A stretch of DNA of 64,000 nucleotides from assembly GCA_020072845.1 (NCBI GenBank), contig JAIQGF010000010.1:1-64000 (forward strand), in the 5' to 3' direction. This document shows positions 35,763-44,688 of the stretch, piece by piece. This DNA is from Terriglobia bacterium (GTDB taxonomy: Bacteria; Acidobacteriota; Terriglobia; Terriglobales; Acidobacteriaceae). Position numbers and translations under genes: made by a program. The notes under the pieces are model-generated. The model did no database searches. It saw only the letters and a program-made list of their open reading frames with translations, and was not told where the DNA came from. The stretch's first letter is position 1; each line of letters starts with the position of its first letter.

Positions 35763-37214
35763 CTACTGATTCAGGTGGAAGCTCTTCAGCATCTGCTCGA
35801 AGGTGGGGCGCAGGCGGGAGAAGTCATTCTCCGGAGCGACAAAGATCAGCGAGACCCCGGCGCCGTCGTTGCCGGGCAGCGTGACCAGCCAATCGCGCTC
35901 CTGCAGCGGCTGCCCATCGCGACCGGCGAGGGGCGATTGGCCCAGCAGGTCTACCGACCTCCCCAACACGCCGTTGACGCGGATTTTCTGAATATTGCCG
36001 GCCTGGCGCATGCCAGGATTCTGCTGCTGGAGACTGGCGATCAACTGCTGGGTGGCGCCGTCGAAGTCATTGGTGTTCTGCGGCTGGAACGGTGAAACCA
36101 CCGCGCCATGAGAAATTCCGTTTTGTGCAACGCCGGACTGCGGCGCGAAAGTGACTGAGCCGGACTGCTGGCCCTGTAGGGGCTGCCAGTTGCTGGGATA
36201 TTCCAGGGAGAACGGTCCCTGGAAGCGCTCGAAGCCGCCGCTGGGCATGACCTCCGACGACGATCGGTTGCGCGAGCAAGCAGGCGCGGTCTGGTCGTCG
36301 TCAGGGCCGCTGACGTCGTGGATCTGGCCGCTCTGCGCCATCTGATGAATCTGCTGCGCGGAATAGGCGCGAATGCTGCTCGCGTCCTGCTTGGCCTGCG
36401 CGAATTCCGGGCTGCTGTCGTGGTACTGGCGCGCCGGCCAGTTCCTGATTTCGTCCTGCACGGCCTGGACGCGGTTGCCGGGATCGGGGTGGTCGCTGAG
36501 GAACTGCGGCCCGCCACTTCTTGCCTTCTGTTCCAGCCTGAGGAAGAATTGCGCCAGCCGGATGGGATTGTAACCGGCTTTGTACATGATGATGGCGCCA
36601 ACCGCGTCGGCCTGGGCTTCATCGGCGCGCGAGTACCTCATGCTGATGACGCCGGCGCCGAGTTGGGCGCCCATATTGGCCAGCGCTCCGGCGGGGCCAC
36701 CGAGCACGGCGCCAAGCACGCCGCCCAGAATCTGTCCTGCCGCCTGCGTTGTGCCCTGCTTGCGCATGCCCTTGATGGAGTGCTGCATATAGACGTGCGA
36801 CATCTCGTGGGCGATTACGCCCGCAAGTTCGGCTTCGTTTTCGGCGGCCAGGATGGTGCCGACATTGACGAACACGGGTCCGCCGGGCAGGGCGAAGGCA
36901 TTGATCTCTTTTTGCTGCACGACATGGAACTGATACGGCCAGTTGTATTGCTGCGGAATGACGGAGTCGAGCCTCTGGCCGAGCGACTGGACGTAGCGGC
37001 TGAGCGGGCTGTTGTCCGGCAGGATCGGCATCTGCCTGGCAACCTCGGCGAGGGCTCGCTGGCCGAGTTGGATTTGCTGATCCCTGGGGGCTGCCAGGCC
37101 GGGATCGGGCAGGACAGGGTCGTTGCCCACTCCCGCCAGCATCCACGCCGGACAGGCGATCAGGAAAACGAGCAGGACCGCGACAGCACGGGTGCAGCCC
37201 GAGGTATGTCTCAC
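35763..37214 (-). CDS. M48 metalloprotease, BepA-like, exported
   Basis: The protein has 483 aa from GTG 37214 (GAGGAG just upstream). A signal peptide (AVAVLLVFLIACPAWMLA) is followed by the M48 domain with zinc motif VIAHEMSHVYMQHSIKG and the third-ligand region SMRYSRADEAQADAVGAIIMYKAGY. After about residue 280 a separate C-terminal domain (LEYPSNWQPLQGQQSGSV onward) follows. In E. coli, BepA has TPRs there, which I do not see. It is likely a periplasmic quality-control protease. It is divergent from the enolase fusion gene across 37215-37533. Confidence 0.9.
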   Translation of the reverse strand: MRHTSGCTRAVAVLLVFLIACPAWMLAGVGNDPVLPDPGLAAPRDQQIQLGQRALAEVARQMPILPDNSPLSRYVQSLGQRLDSVIPQQYNWPYQFHVVQQKEINAFALPGGPVFVNVGTILAAENEAELAGVIAHEMSHVYMQHSIKGMRKQGTTQAAGQILGGVLGAVLGGPAGALANMGAQLGAGVISMRYSRADEAQADAVGAIIMYKAGYNPIRLAQFFLRLEQKARSGGPQFLSDHPDPGNRVQAVQDEIRNWPARQYHDSSPEFAQAKQDASSIRAYSAQQIHQMAQSGQIHDVSGPDDDQTAPACSRNRSSSEVMPSGGFERFQGPFSLEYPSNWQPLQGQQSGSVTFAPQSGVAQNGISHGAVVSPFQPQNTNDFDGATQQLIASLQQQNPGMRQAGNIQKIRVNGVLGRSVDLLGQSPLAGRDGQPLQERDWLVTLPGNDGAGVSLIFVAPENDFSRLRPTFEQMLKSFHLNQ

Positions 37215-37406
37215 AAGCTCCTCACAGCCGGCAGCCCGGCGCCGCCGGCGGACAAAACATTCCCTAGAGTAACTAAACAATTTAGATGCCAAGTAGTTGC
37301 GCGCGTTTGCAAAAAGCGCGCGGCCGGCGGGTGGCCCGTTTAGGGGCTCGGGGGCTCGTCATTCGAACGGTGATTTGCGTCACAAATGAATTCCGGCGAA
37401 GGGGGC

Positions 37407-37412
37407 TATAAT
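37407..37412 (+). promoter_or_regulatory. Possible -10 element for the enolase-fusion gene
   Basis: A perfect TATAAT lies 122 bp upstream of the ATG in the divergent intergenic region 37215-37533. No convincing -35 is seen, and otherwise I see nothing in this region. Confidence 0.4.
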
Positions 37413-37533
37413 TTCGGCCTCTTTCGACCAAACCCTCTGCTTTGATTTGCCGGAGCGGGAAGGGTCGAATTCGGGATTCGAGTCGAGAATTAATTCGCCT
37501 GGTCATCGTGTTTCCAGGATTGCGAGAACGTCT

Positions 37534-39978
37534 ATGGACTTGTTGAAAACTGTGCTGCGCAGAATCCTTCCCCAACCGCGAGAAATACCCCGGCTGGACC
37601 GCGGGTGGATCATCGCCAACCACAAGCTGGTTTCGTTTCACGCGGCCTTCCTGACATCGCTGCTCAGCATTTCGACCAGCGTGGCGTCGCGCTTCGATGT
37701 GGTGCGCCAGATGTTCCTGAGCGCGGAAGTGCTGATCTCGGCCGCGATCTGGTACGCGGCATGGCATACCAACATCGCCATCCACGAGATCGGGCACTAC
37801 CTGGCGGCGGTGAGAACGAACAATCTCCGGCCGGAGCTGGCGGGTCCGGCGCAGGAAAAGTTGAGTCAGGGCGGGTTGGGGCGCTGGATGTGGTACCTGG
37901 GGATGTTCGCGAAGATCCCGTATGGAACGTTTCAAGGCGTGCATAAGGAGGCCGGGAGCTTCCATCCCAGCGTCAAGACGCAGAACCTGGCAGTGTCGGC
38001 GGCTGGACCGCGGGCCAGCATGGTGCTGAGCCAGTGGACGCTGCCCCCGGGATTCATTCTGGTCGCGCTCGGACTGTGGGTTGGCGGCTCCTTGGGCGGA
38101 TACGCGGTGTACGCGGGCCGGCTGTTGTTCACCGTCGGCGCGGTGGCGACGTTCGATTTCCTGCTCTCTGACCCAGGCAAATACAAAGCGTTCCGCGCAC
38201 GCGAGCGCGAGGCGGCGGCGCGCGCGGCGGAGGTCAAAGCGGCGGAACCGGCCGCCATGGAAGGGCGTTCGGGCAAGCCGTCGGAGTTGCGGCGCAAGCT
38301 GCGGTTGCACCGGCTGCAGGAAGTCGAGTTGGCCGACGGAACCATCGTATTCGCACCGTGGGAGTTCAGAAACTCGATCATGGGCGGGCGGCACACGGAA
38401 GAAATGGGCGGCAACCTCAGCTTCCAGGAATTCATGTTCCTGCCGCTGACGGCGCGCGACTACATCGAGGCGCAGCGCGTCACCAACATGCTGCAGAGCC
38501 GCGCCATCCAGATCATCCAGGACTCGGAAGGGCTGAATTTCGTGGGCATCGGGCTGGAGGGCGGTATCGTCGCCTCCTACGCCAAGCAGGCGGGCGACAT
38601 CCTGCCGGAGGAGCGGGCGCTGCGGGTGGCGGTGCAGGCGATCGAGGAGTGCGGCTTCGTGCCCGATCGCGATGTTGTGCTGGCGATCGATCCGGCGGCC
38701 AGTGAGCTGAGCAATGCCTACCGGGAGAAGACCGGGGAGAAAGATTCCGTCGGCCAGTACCTGTTCTGGCGGGCGGAAGATCCCAGGGTGATGACCACCG
38801 ACGAACTGGTGGAGTTGTACATCGCCTGGGTGAAGAAGTATCCGATCGTGTCGCTGGAAGACGCCTTCGCCGAGGACGATTACGAGGGCTGGAAGAAACT
38901 GATGAAGGCGCTGGACGCGGAGATCCTGATCATTGGCGACGACCTGGTCACCACCAAGGATTCCACCATCCGCCGCTGCGCCGAAGAGGGGCTGATCAAC
39001 ACGGCGCTCATCAAAGCAAACCAGATCGGTACTATGAGCGAAACCCTGCTGGCCACGCGCGTGGCGAAGGAGTTGGGACTGGCGTTGGTGGTCTCGCACC
39101 GGTCCAAGTCGCCCAACGAGGTGATGGAAGCCGACATCGCCTTCGCGGTGGGCGCGCTCGGGCTGAAGTGCGGCGGCGGCGCCAACACGGAAAGGCTGGT
39201 GAAGTACGGCAGGATCGTGGAACTGATGGAAATGGCGAAGAAGGGCGTGAAGGCCACGCGCAAGCTCGATCCCGATTCCAGGATCGCCGATATTGCGGCG
39301 CACGAAGAACCCACCAACGCCGGCATCCCGACCGTCGGCGTCACCATCATGCTGGACAACGGCATGAAATTCACCGCCGCGGTGCCGCTGGGGACTTCGG
39401 CGGGAACCGACGAAGCCATCCACCTGGTGGACAGCATTATCGAGGCCAACCCGCTGACGCGGAAGTACTCGAATTATTTCGTGTACAACGAAAAAGAGAA
39501 GACGTACAGGTTTGCCCCCAACGTCAAGGCGGAGGCGGTGGCCAAGGAGAATGCCGAACTGGCCGAGCTGTGGATGCGGTCGAAGCGTTACGGCGGCAAG
39601 GGCTGCCTGAATGCGGTGGCGAATGTCATTGAAGTGGTCGCGCCGCGTTTTCTCGGGCAGAAAATTTCCGCGATAGGTTCGCTGGGTGATATTGACCGCG
39701 AGCTGCTGCTGATGGAATTGGACCTGGCGGTGAAGCGCGGGAAGATCGCCGCCGACGCTCCCGCCGAGGAGAAGATCCAGATCATGCAGCGCAAGGCCAA
39801 CCTCGGGATGAACGCGGTGCTGTCGCTGTCGCTGGCGCTGGGCCGGCTGGTGGCGGCGCGCGACGGCATGGAACTGCCCGAGGTGCTGCGCGGCATGGAG
39901 ATGACGATTGATCGCGACTATCTGTACGGGGTCAAGCAAGCGGCGGCAGCGACCGTGCCGAACGGAGTGCGCGTCTAA
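37534..39978 (+). CDS. Fusion: M50-like membrane metalloprotease plus circularly permuted enolase
   Basis: One open frame of 814 aa runs from ATG 37534. Residues 1-230 form a membrane domain with several helices. It has HEIGHY (His84, Glu85, His88) inside a helix, AAGP at 156-159, and Asp208/Asp213 in FDFLLSDPG, as in site-2-type (M50) proteases. Residues about 280-570 are the enolase catalytic barrel; 585-814 are the enolase capping domain, normally N-terminal, so the order is permuted. Enolase residues (yeast numbers) are kept: H159=His287, E168=Glu299, E211=Glu342, D246=Asp386, E295=Glu442, D320=Asp469. Also K345=Lys494, HRS=522-524, K396=Lys545, S39=Ser622. Enolase interconverts 2-phosphoglycerate and PEP. 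Activity and protease role are inferred. It overlaps the opposing PPDK-like gene by 4 bp. Confidence 0.9.
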   Translation: MDLLKTVLRRILPQPREIPRLDRGWIIANHKLVSFHAAFLTSLLSISTSVASRFDVVRQMFLSAEVLISAAIWYAAWHTNIAIHEIGHYLAAVRTNNLRPELAGPAQEKLSQGGLGRWMWYLGMFAKIPYGTFQGVHKEAGSFHPSVKTQNLAVSAAGPRASMVLSQWTLPPGFILVALGLWVGGSLGGYAVYAGRLLFTVGAVATFDFLLSDPGKYKAFRAREREAAARAAEVKAAEPAAMEGRSGKPSELRRKLRLHRLQEVELADGTIVFAPWEFRNSIMGGRHTEEMGGNLSFQEFMFLPLTARDYIEAQRVTNMLQSRAIQIIQDSEGLNFVGIGLEGGIVASYAKQAGDILPEERALRVAVQAIEECGFVPDRDVVLAIDPAASELSNAYREKTGEKDSVGQYLFWRAEDPRVMTTDELVELYIAWVKKYPIVSLEDAFAEDDYEGWKKLMKALDAEILIIGDDLVTTKDSTIRRCAEEGLINTALIKANQIGTMSETLLATRVAKELGLALVVSHRSKSPNEVMEADIAFAVGALGLKCGGGANTERLVKYGRIVELMEMAKKGVKATRKLDPDSRIADIAAHEEPTNAGIPTVGVTIMLDNGMKFTAAVPLGTSAGTDEAIHLVDSIIEANPLTRKYSNYFVYNEKEKTYRFAPNVKAEAVAKENAELAELWMRSKRYGGKGCLNAVANVIEVVAPRFLGQKISAIGSLGDIDRELLLMELDLAVKRGKIAADAPAEEKIQIMQRKANLGMNAVLSLSLALGRLVAARDGMELPEVLRGMEMTIDRDYLYGVKQAAAATVPNGVRV

Positions 39979-42641
39979 ACGTCATCGGGCGCAGGCAGCG
40001 GCAGGCCCTCGGCCTGGCAGATTTTCTTGAGTTCGCCCACCGACCATTCGGCGTGGAAATCGTAGAATGCATGATACGGCTGGTGAAGCAACTCCAGCAC
40101 GCGCGCCGCTTGCGGGTCGCACCACTTGGGCAGTGCCGCGCAGGCTTCGTCCAGGCGTGCGCCGCTGAGTTTCAGCGTAATCAGGGAATGCACTAAGCCG
40201 GGATGGAGCGAAAGCTGGTCGAGCCCCTCTTTTAAGATTTGCTTGCGCGCGCGCAGAACTTTTCTCTCGCCCACCGTGTGGAGAAGGTGCAGGTATTTTT
40301 CAAACAGCACCCACTCGTTCACCAGCAGCGCGACTTCCAGCGGAGTAAAGCACTTCCAGAAGCCGACCGGATAACGCAGGGCGAGAAAGCGCCCGAGCAT
40401 GAAGGCGCCGGCTTCGTAGCCGGAAATGCGATCGCGAAAGCATTTGGCCAGAGCCGCCTTGAAGAAGCGCACCTTGCGGTCGAGGGTCAGCATTTCGAAG
40501 ACGTTGTTCTGCCCGAGATGGTCGCCGATGTCGCTCTTGAGCACTTCTTCCATGTAGACGGTTTCGCGCTCGTCGAACCAGCCGTTGACGAGCTGGCGGG
40601 CCTCGTCGGACTCGCTGCGAAGTTCAAAATTCACCAACCGCATGACCTCGCTGAGGCTGGAGATTTTGTCCACGGTGAGGCCGCGGACCAGTTGCTGGTA
40701 ATAGCGATAGGCATAGGCAACGGTGGCGAATTCCTTGTCTTCCTCGCTTCCCTCCTCGGCGATGCGCTCGCCTTTCATGTAGCGCAGCAGCCGGGCCGGA
40801 GTGAACTTCGCCTTGCCCAGATACACGGCGTTACGACGGGAGGAAATCGTGATCCAGTCGCCTTCGCGAATCTCGCTGCCGGAGGAATTCCGCAGGCGGC
40901 CGTCGGGGTGCAGCGTGACGCCGTACTTCTCCAGGTTGAGGAGGGCGGGAATACCGAGGCTCTGGCAGATGGTGACGACGTGCACCGCGGCGGAGGTCAG
41001 GCTGAGGACGGCGTCCACTTCACCCATGACCACCGTGTCGGTGGGGACAAATGTTTTCTTGCAAAGACAGACCTTCTCGTCCTGGGTCTTGGCGCGCAAG
41101 GCGGCGTCGCCGGTGAAATAGACGCGGGCCGAAACCGCAGACCGAGGCAGCACCGCTACCCCGGGCGAGAATGTGCTGAGCGTGCTGAAGTTGTCCTGGT
41201 CAATGGTGTCGCTGGTGAGCTGCTTGAGGTGGTAGGGACGAATCAGCTCGGTGACGCGCTTGCGCGAGATGGCGCCCGACTTATGCATGTCAACCACGGC
41301 GATGAGCGCCGCCCGTCCGGCCAATCCGGTTTCGTTCAGTTGCAGTAGTGCGAACCACTGGTAGCGGCTGGTGGCTTCCACCGCGAATTCGATGGTGACC
41401 GGCGACTCGAATTCACGCTCCAGCTCAGGGAGGTGGGGCAGGAAGTGGTACACGGCCGGGAAGGTGTCCTTCACCGCCTGGTCATTTTCGAACTTCGTGG
41501 TTTTGAATTCCGCCGTGCCGGTCATCATCTCTTCGCCAAAGATATTGCGCGCCGTTTGCAGCTCCCTTCCCACGCCCGAGCGGGTATCGCGGCTGGATAA
41601 GACACCGGCGCAGGCGGTCTCGTGGCGCACGGTGCAGACCATCTTCTGCAGGATGAGGCTGGGGGCAAGGTCACTGCCGCGGCAGAGCGCAGCCACCAAG
41701 TCGTGGTTCTCTTCAAAATGCTTGTAGGCCTGCCGGGCGAAGAAGAGCGCTTGATACGCGGGGTCCTCGATGAGACTGCGGTCGGTATGCCGGATGACTT
41801 CCAACATCTGGGCAATGAGCCGCACGACCTGTTCGGGTGGCAGGGTCGGAGTGACGGCATGGACCAGTTCTGTGCCTTGTTCGAGAGCGTCGCATAGGTT
41901 CCGCAAGGTGTTCAGGAACATCCGGTGCGCGCCGACGGAGCCGTACATGATTTCCAGGCTGGGCAAGGCGCGCTCGGTGATCCCGACGTTGAGGTAAGTG
42001 TCCATCACGCCTGGGATGTAGCGCGGCGTAGCGCAGCGCAGGGCGAATACCAGAGGTTTGCCGGCGCGCAGCGACTGCATGGTCAGAACTTCCAGTTGGC
42101 CGATGGCGTCGCCCAGGTGACGCTCGAGGTTGGCGGCGTCAGCGTAAGCGTCGGCCGTCAGCACGACGAAATCGGGTACGGGATAGCCCTGTTGCGTGAG
42201 TTTGAGGAGGATGAATCCTTTTTGGCTGATGTCGCGCGCCGAGTGCGCCTCGAACGAGCTGGTACAAGGAACGACGAACCGGGTTTCAGCCGGCGCCGGC
42301 TGCTCCGCCGACATGGTCAGCCAGGGATATTGCCCGAACGCGGCCGTGAGGTCAGCGGCCGCCTGCGCAAAGCCTCGGCGTGCATTGATGATGCGGGCAA
42401 GGTGGGCCCGTCCCTGTTCAAAATCGCCTTGGCAAAGCAACGGAATGTCGACCTCCATGGCCACCACGCTGCTGCTTGCGCCATCGGCAAGATCGAACTC
42501 GACCACCGGCGGGCAGTATCCGGGACGATCGGATACCCTGGTCGTAGAGCTCTGCTCCTTACGAAAGCGCCGGCTGTGCTGGTTGAAGTAGTTGCCGCGC
42601 ACCCGGAAGTCGCGAATTTCGCTGGCTGGCAGCGGTTCCAT
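39975..42641 (-). CDS. PPDK-like ATP-grasp/phosphohistidine protein without PEP barrel
   Basis: The 888-aa protein resembles the first two-thirds of pyruvate phosphate dikinase. ATP-grasp features include QKGFILLKLTQQGYPVPDF (Lys141), LVFALRCATPRYIPGVMDTYLNVG (Arg202) and GVLSSRDTRSGVG. YHFLPHLPELEREF and VTIEFAVEATSRYQWFALLQLNE follow. The phosphohistidine domain spans about 490-610; VHVVTICQSLGIPAL aligns without gaps to the PPDK SHAAVVARGMG region and places His554 at the catalytic position. The C-terminal 280 residues are helical and show none of the PEP/pyruvate-barrel motifs. The first 125 residues are also extra. It may be a phosphotransfer or PEP-sensing enzyme. It faces the enolase fusion tail to tail. 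Confidence 0.82.
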   Translation of the reverse strand: MEPLPASEIRDFRVRGNYFNQHSRRFRKEQSSTTRVSDRPGYCPPVVEFDLADGASSSVVAMEVDIPLLCQGDFEQGRAHLARIINARRGFAQAAADLTAAFGQYPWLTMSAEQPAPAETRFVVPCTSSFEAHSARDISQKGFILLKLTQQGYPVPDFVVLTADAYADAANLERHLGDAIGQLEVLTMQSLRAGKPLVFALRCATPRYIPGVMDTYLNVGITERALPSLEIMYGSVGAHRMFLNTLRNLCDALEQGTELVHAVTPTLPPEQVVRLIAQMLEVIRHTDRSLIEDPAYQALFFARQAYKHFEENHDLVAALCRGSDLAPSLILQKMVCTVRHETACAGVLSSRDTRSGVGRELQTARNIFGEEMMTGTAEFKTTKFENDQAVKDTFPAVYHFLPHLPELEREFESPVTIEFAVEATSRYQWFALLQLNETGLAGRAALIAVVDMHKSGAISRKRVTELIRPYHLKQLTSDTIDQDNFSTLSTFSPGVAVLPRSAVSARVYFTGDAALRAKTQDEKVCLCKKTFVPTDTVVMGEVDAVLSLTSAAVHVVTICQSLGIPALLNLEKYGVTLHPDGRLRNSSGSEIREGDWITISSRRNAVYLGKAKFTPARLLRYMKGERIAEEGSEEDKEFATVAYAYRYYQQLVRGLTVDKISSLSEVMRLVNFELRSESDEARQLVNGWFDERETVYMEEVLKSDIGDHLGQNNVFEMLTLDRKVRFFKAALAKCFRDRISGYEAGAFMLGRFLALRYPVGFWKCFTPLEVALLVNEWVLFEKYLHLLHTVGERKVLRARKQILKEGLDQLSLHPGLVHSLITLKLSGARLDEACAALPKWCDPQAARVLELLHQPYHAFYDFHAEWSVGELKKICQAEGLPLPAPDDV

Positions 42642-42852
42642 GCCGCGGATTGTAAATCACAACCCGCGGAGGCGGCGCGAGCGGCCGTGGGCGGCATCCT
42701 TCGGCGCGGAAGAGCCATCTCAATAGTGAGGTGCTGGGTTTCCACAGGACATGGCCATCCGTAACCCCAGGAGTACATAGCGGAGCGACGGCGCAGGGAA
42801 AATCCTGTGCTACGATTTTTTCGCACCTCCAGCATCACTGGAACCGAAAACA

Positions 42853-44373
42853 ATGTCCAGGTCAGTCGGCCCCGTTGTAGTCGCCGTCGCCAGCCTTGTC
42901 CTGCTTGCCGCAATGATATTTTCCGCGAGCGCATGGACGCTCACCAGCGCCCACCATCAGCCGAAAACCAGCTTCGCCGCAGCGTCGGCGGTTACGACGC
43001 CGGCGCCCAGTGCCGTCTCCTTGCCCATGGCGCCGCCAGGAACCGTGCTGCACGTGGTCGCCAAGGGTGAGCTTCTGCCCCACGTTATTCGGAAATACTG
43101 GGCTGCGAGTTCGTACATGTCGCACTCCGAGATGGAAGCCGCGTTGCGGCAGCGCAACAGCGGGATCAAGGGAATCGCGCTCAAGCCGGGGGAAACCCTG
43201 ATTGTCCCCGGGATGGAAGGGCCAATCACGCAGCAACCGGTCCCGGTGGCGCGCGATTACGAGGTCCGGGCCATTTACCTGACCGGCGTCATGGCGGGCA
43301 GCGTGAATGGAATGAACCTGATCCAGCGCTGGCGCGCCGCCGGCGGCAACGCCGTGGTGTTTGACGTCAAGGACAGCGACGGCATCGTCAATATTCCGTT
43401 CCAGCACCCGCTGAATACCGGCGGGCCGCATCCCTATGTTCCGAACCTGCCGAAATTGACGCGCTGGCTGCACCAGCAGGGCATGCACGTCATCGCTCGC
43501 ATCGCGATCTTTCGCGACGAGAAGCTGGTGACCCAGCATCCCGAGCTGGCGGTGCAATCGCGCGCGCGCGGCGGGGCGTGGCGCGAAAACGGCAAGCTGG
43601 TGTGGACCGACCCGTCCAAGCCCGAGGTGCAGCAGTACAACATCGCGCTGGCGCGACAGGCGGCCCTGGACGGCGTGGACGAGGTGCAGTTCGACTATGT
43701 CCGCTTCCCTGCCGAGGGCGACCAGAAGGACGCCGGCTTCTACTTCGATTCGCATCCTCTGCACCGGCCGGGCAAGGGTCCCGACGGCAAGGATATCCCG
43801 GCCCCGCCCACGCAGCGCGGCGACGTGGTTGCCGACTTCCTGTCGAAGGCGTATGCCGAGCTGCACCCGATGAAGGTGCTGTTCTCCCTCGACGTTTTCG
43901 GCGTGATGGCGTGGCAGCGCCCGATTGACCTGGCGCACACCGGGCAGGACATCTCGCTGATGGCCAAGTATTGCGACGTGCTCTCGCCGATGATCTATCC
44001 CTCGCACTTCTTCGGCATGGACGGCTACAAGGTGCCGGGCGACGCGCCGGAGCACTTCATCTCGGAATCCATGGAGCGTTTCAAGAAGGTCACGGCCGGC
44101 AGCGGCGTGATACTGCGACCCTGGCTGCAGGCCTTCGGCTGGAAGACGCCGAGCTATTCGCCGCAGTATGTCGAGACGCAGGTCAAGGTGGCCAAGCAGA
44201 ATGGGGGCATCGGGTTCCTGTTCTGGAACGCCCGCAACGACTACAGCAAGCCTTTCACGGCGATGCCCGACATGCGCCGCAACCCGCAGTTCTTCCGGGG
44301 CGACGAATTGCCCAAAATGAAGACGGCGAGCGGGCAAGAGAAGCCGGCGGCGGCAGCAGCGGCGAAGAGCTAG
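42853..44373 (+). CDS. LysM-like plus DUF4015 putative glycoside hydrolase, exported
   Basis: The 506-aa protein has an N-terminal signal/anchor helix (VVVAVASLVLLAAMIFSASA), then a LysM-like region (VLHVVAKGELLPHVIRKYW ... LKPGETLIVPG). From about residue 135 comes a TIM-barrel domain of the DUF4015 type: VRAIYLTGVMAGSVNGMNLIQRWRAAG, NAVVFDVKDSDGIV, DEVQFDYVRFPAEGD and SPMIYPSHFFGMDGY. The acidic residues in FDVKD and FDYVRFP are likely catalytic by analogy with glycoside hydrolases. A cell-wall polysaccharide substrate is plausible given LysM. It is divergent from the PPDK-like gene; the 211-bp gap holds no further gene. Confidence 0.85.
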   Translation: MSRSVGPVVVAVASLVLLAAMIFSASAWTLTSAHHQPKTSFAAASAVTTPAPSAVSLPMAPPGTVLHVVAKGELLPHVIRKYWAASSYMSHSEMEAALRQRNSGIKGIALKPGETLIVPGMEGPITQQPVPVARDYEVRAIYLTGVMAGSVNGMNLIQRWRAAGGNAVVFDVKDSDGIVNIPFQHPLNTGGPHPYVPNLPKLTRWLHQQGMHVIARIAIFRDEKLVTQHPELAVQSRARGGAWRENGKLVWTDPSKPEVQQYNIALARQAALDGVDEVQFDYVRFPAEGDQKDAGFYFDSHPLHRPGKGPDGKDIPAPPTQRGDVVADFLSKAYAELHPMKVLFSLDVFGVMAWQRPIDLAHTGQDISLMAKYCDVLSPMIYPSHFFGMDGYKVPGDAPEHFISESMERFKKVTAGSGVILRPWLQAFGWKTPSYSPQYVETQVKVAKQNGGIGFLFWNARNDYSKPFTAMPDMRRNPQFFRGDELPKMKTASGQEKPAAAAAAKS

Positions 44374-44378
44374 GGACC

Positions 44379-44450
44379 GTTGGCAGCTGGTAGCCGGCCA
44401 TGCGTGGTCCCGGTTTTTTGCCCAGCTACGAACTACCTGCGACCAACTAC
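44379..44450. repeat. TTGGCAGCTGGTAG / CCAGCTACGAACTACC inverted units
   Basis: The arms at 44379-44397 and 44421-44450 belong to the unit family also seen at 15715-15770. They lie just after the stop codon of the DUF4015 gene. Confidence 0.7.
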
Positions 44451-44525
44451 CGCTTCCCGCAAGTCCGTTCCTCACTTGTCCCTGTGACGGTCTCTTTCCC
44501 TGCGGCCTAGGGGAAACACCTCGGC

Positions 44526-44531
44526 TATAAT
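44526..44531 (+). promoter_or_regulatory. Probable -10 box upstream of ilvE
   Basis: A TATAAT lies 158 bp before the ilvE ATG. The -35 is weak. The long leader 44532-44688 shows no riboswitch, T-box or leader peptide I can recognise. Confidence 0.45.
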
Positions 44532-44688
44532 GAGCTGTAACACCGCACGTGCTTCACGCACTCGAATGCCGATTTCGCCTGTCTGCCGGCAGGCGGACCT
44601 GCGCCCGGTAAACGACTCTCGGCAGGACGAGCATCTGTTGGGTTCAAGCAGTCAGCAGGCGGCAGTATGTCCCGTGAAGGAGGCCGAC

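Noticed and set aside
37282-39939. Long minus-strand open frame opposite the enolase fusion
   Set aside because: It is a GC-rich shadow with Arg/His/Leu-biased sequence and no motif, while the plus strand has strongly conserved enolase residues. Similar long shadows opposite ftsI, ptrB, the carboxyltransferase and the amidase were dropped for the same reason.
44532-44688. T-box or attenuator leader of ilvE
   Set aside because: No T-box sequence, leader peptide rich in Leu/Val/Ile or terminator/antiterminator pair is visible.
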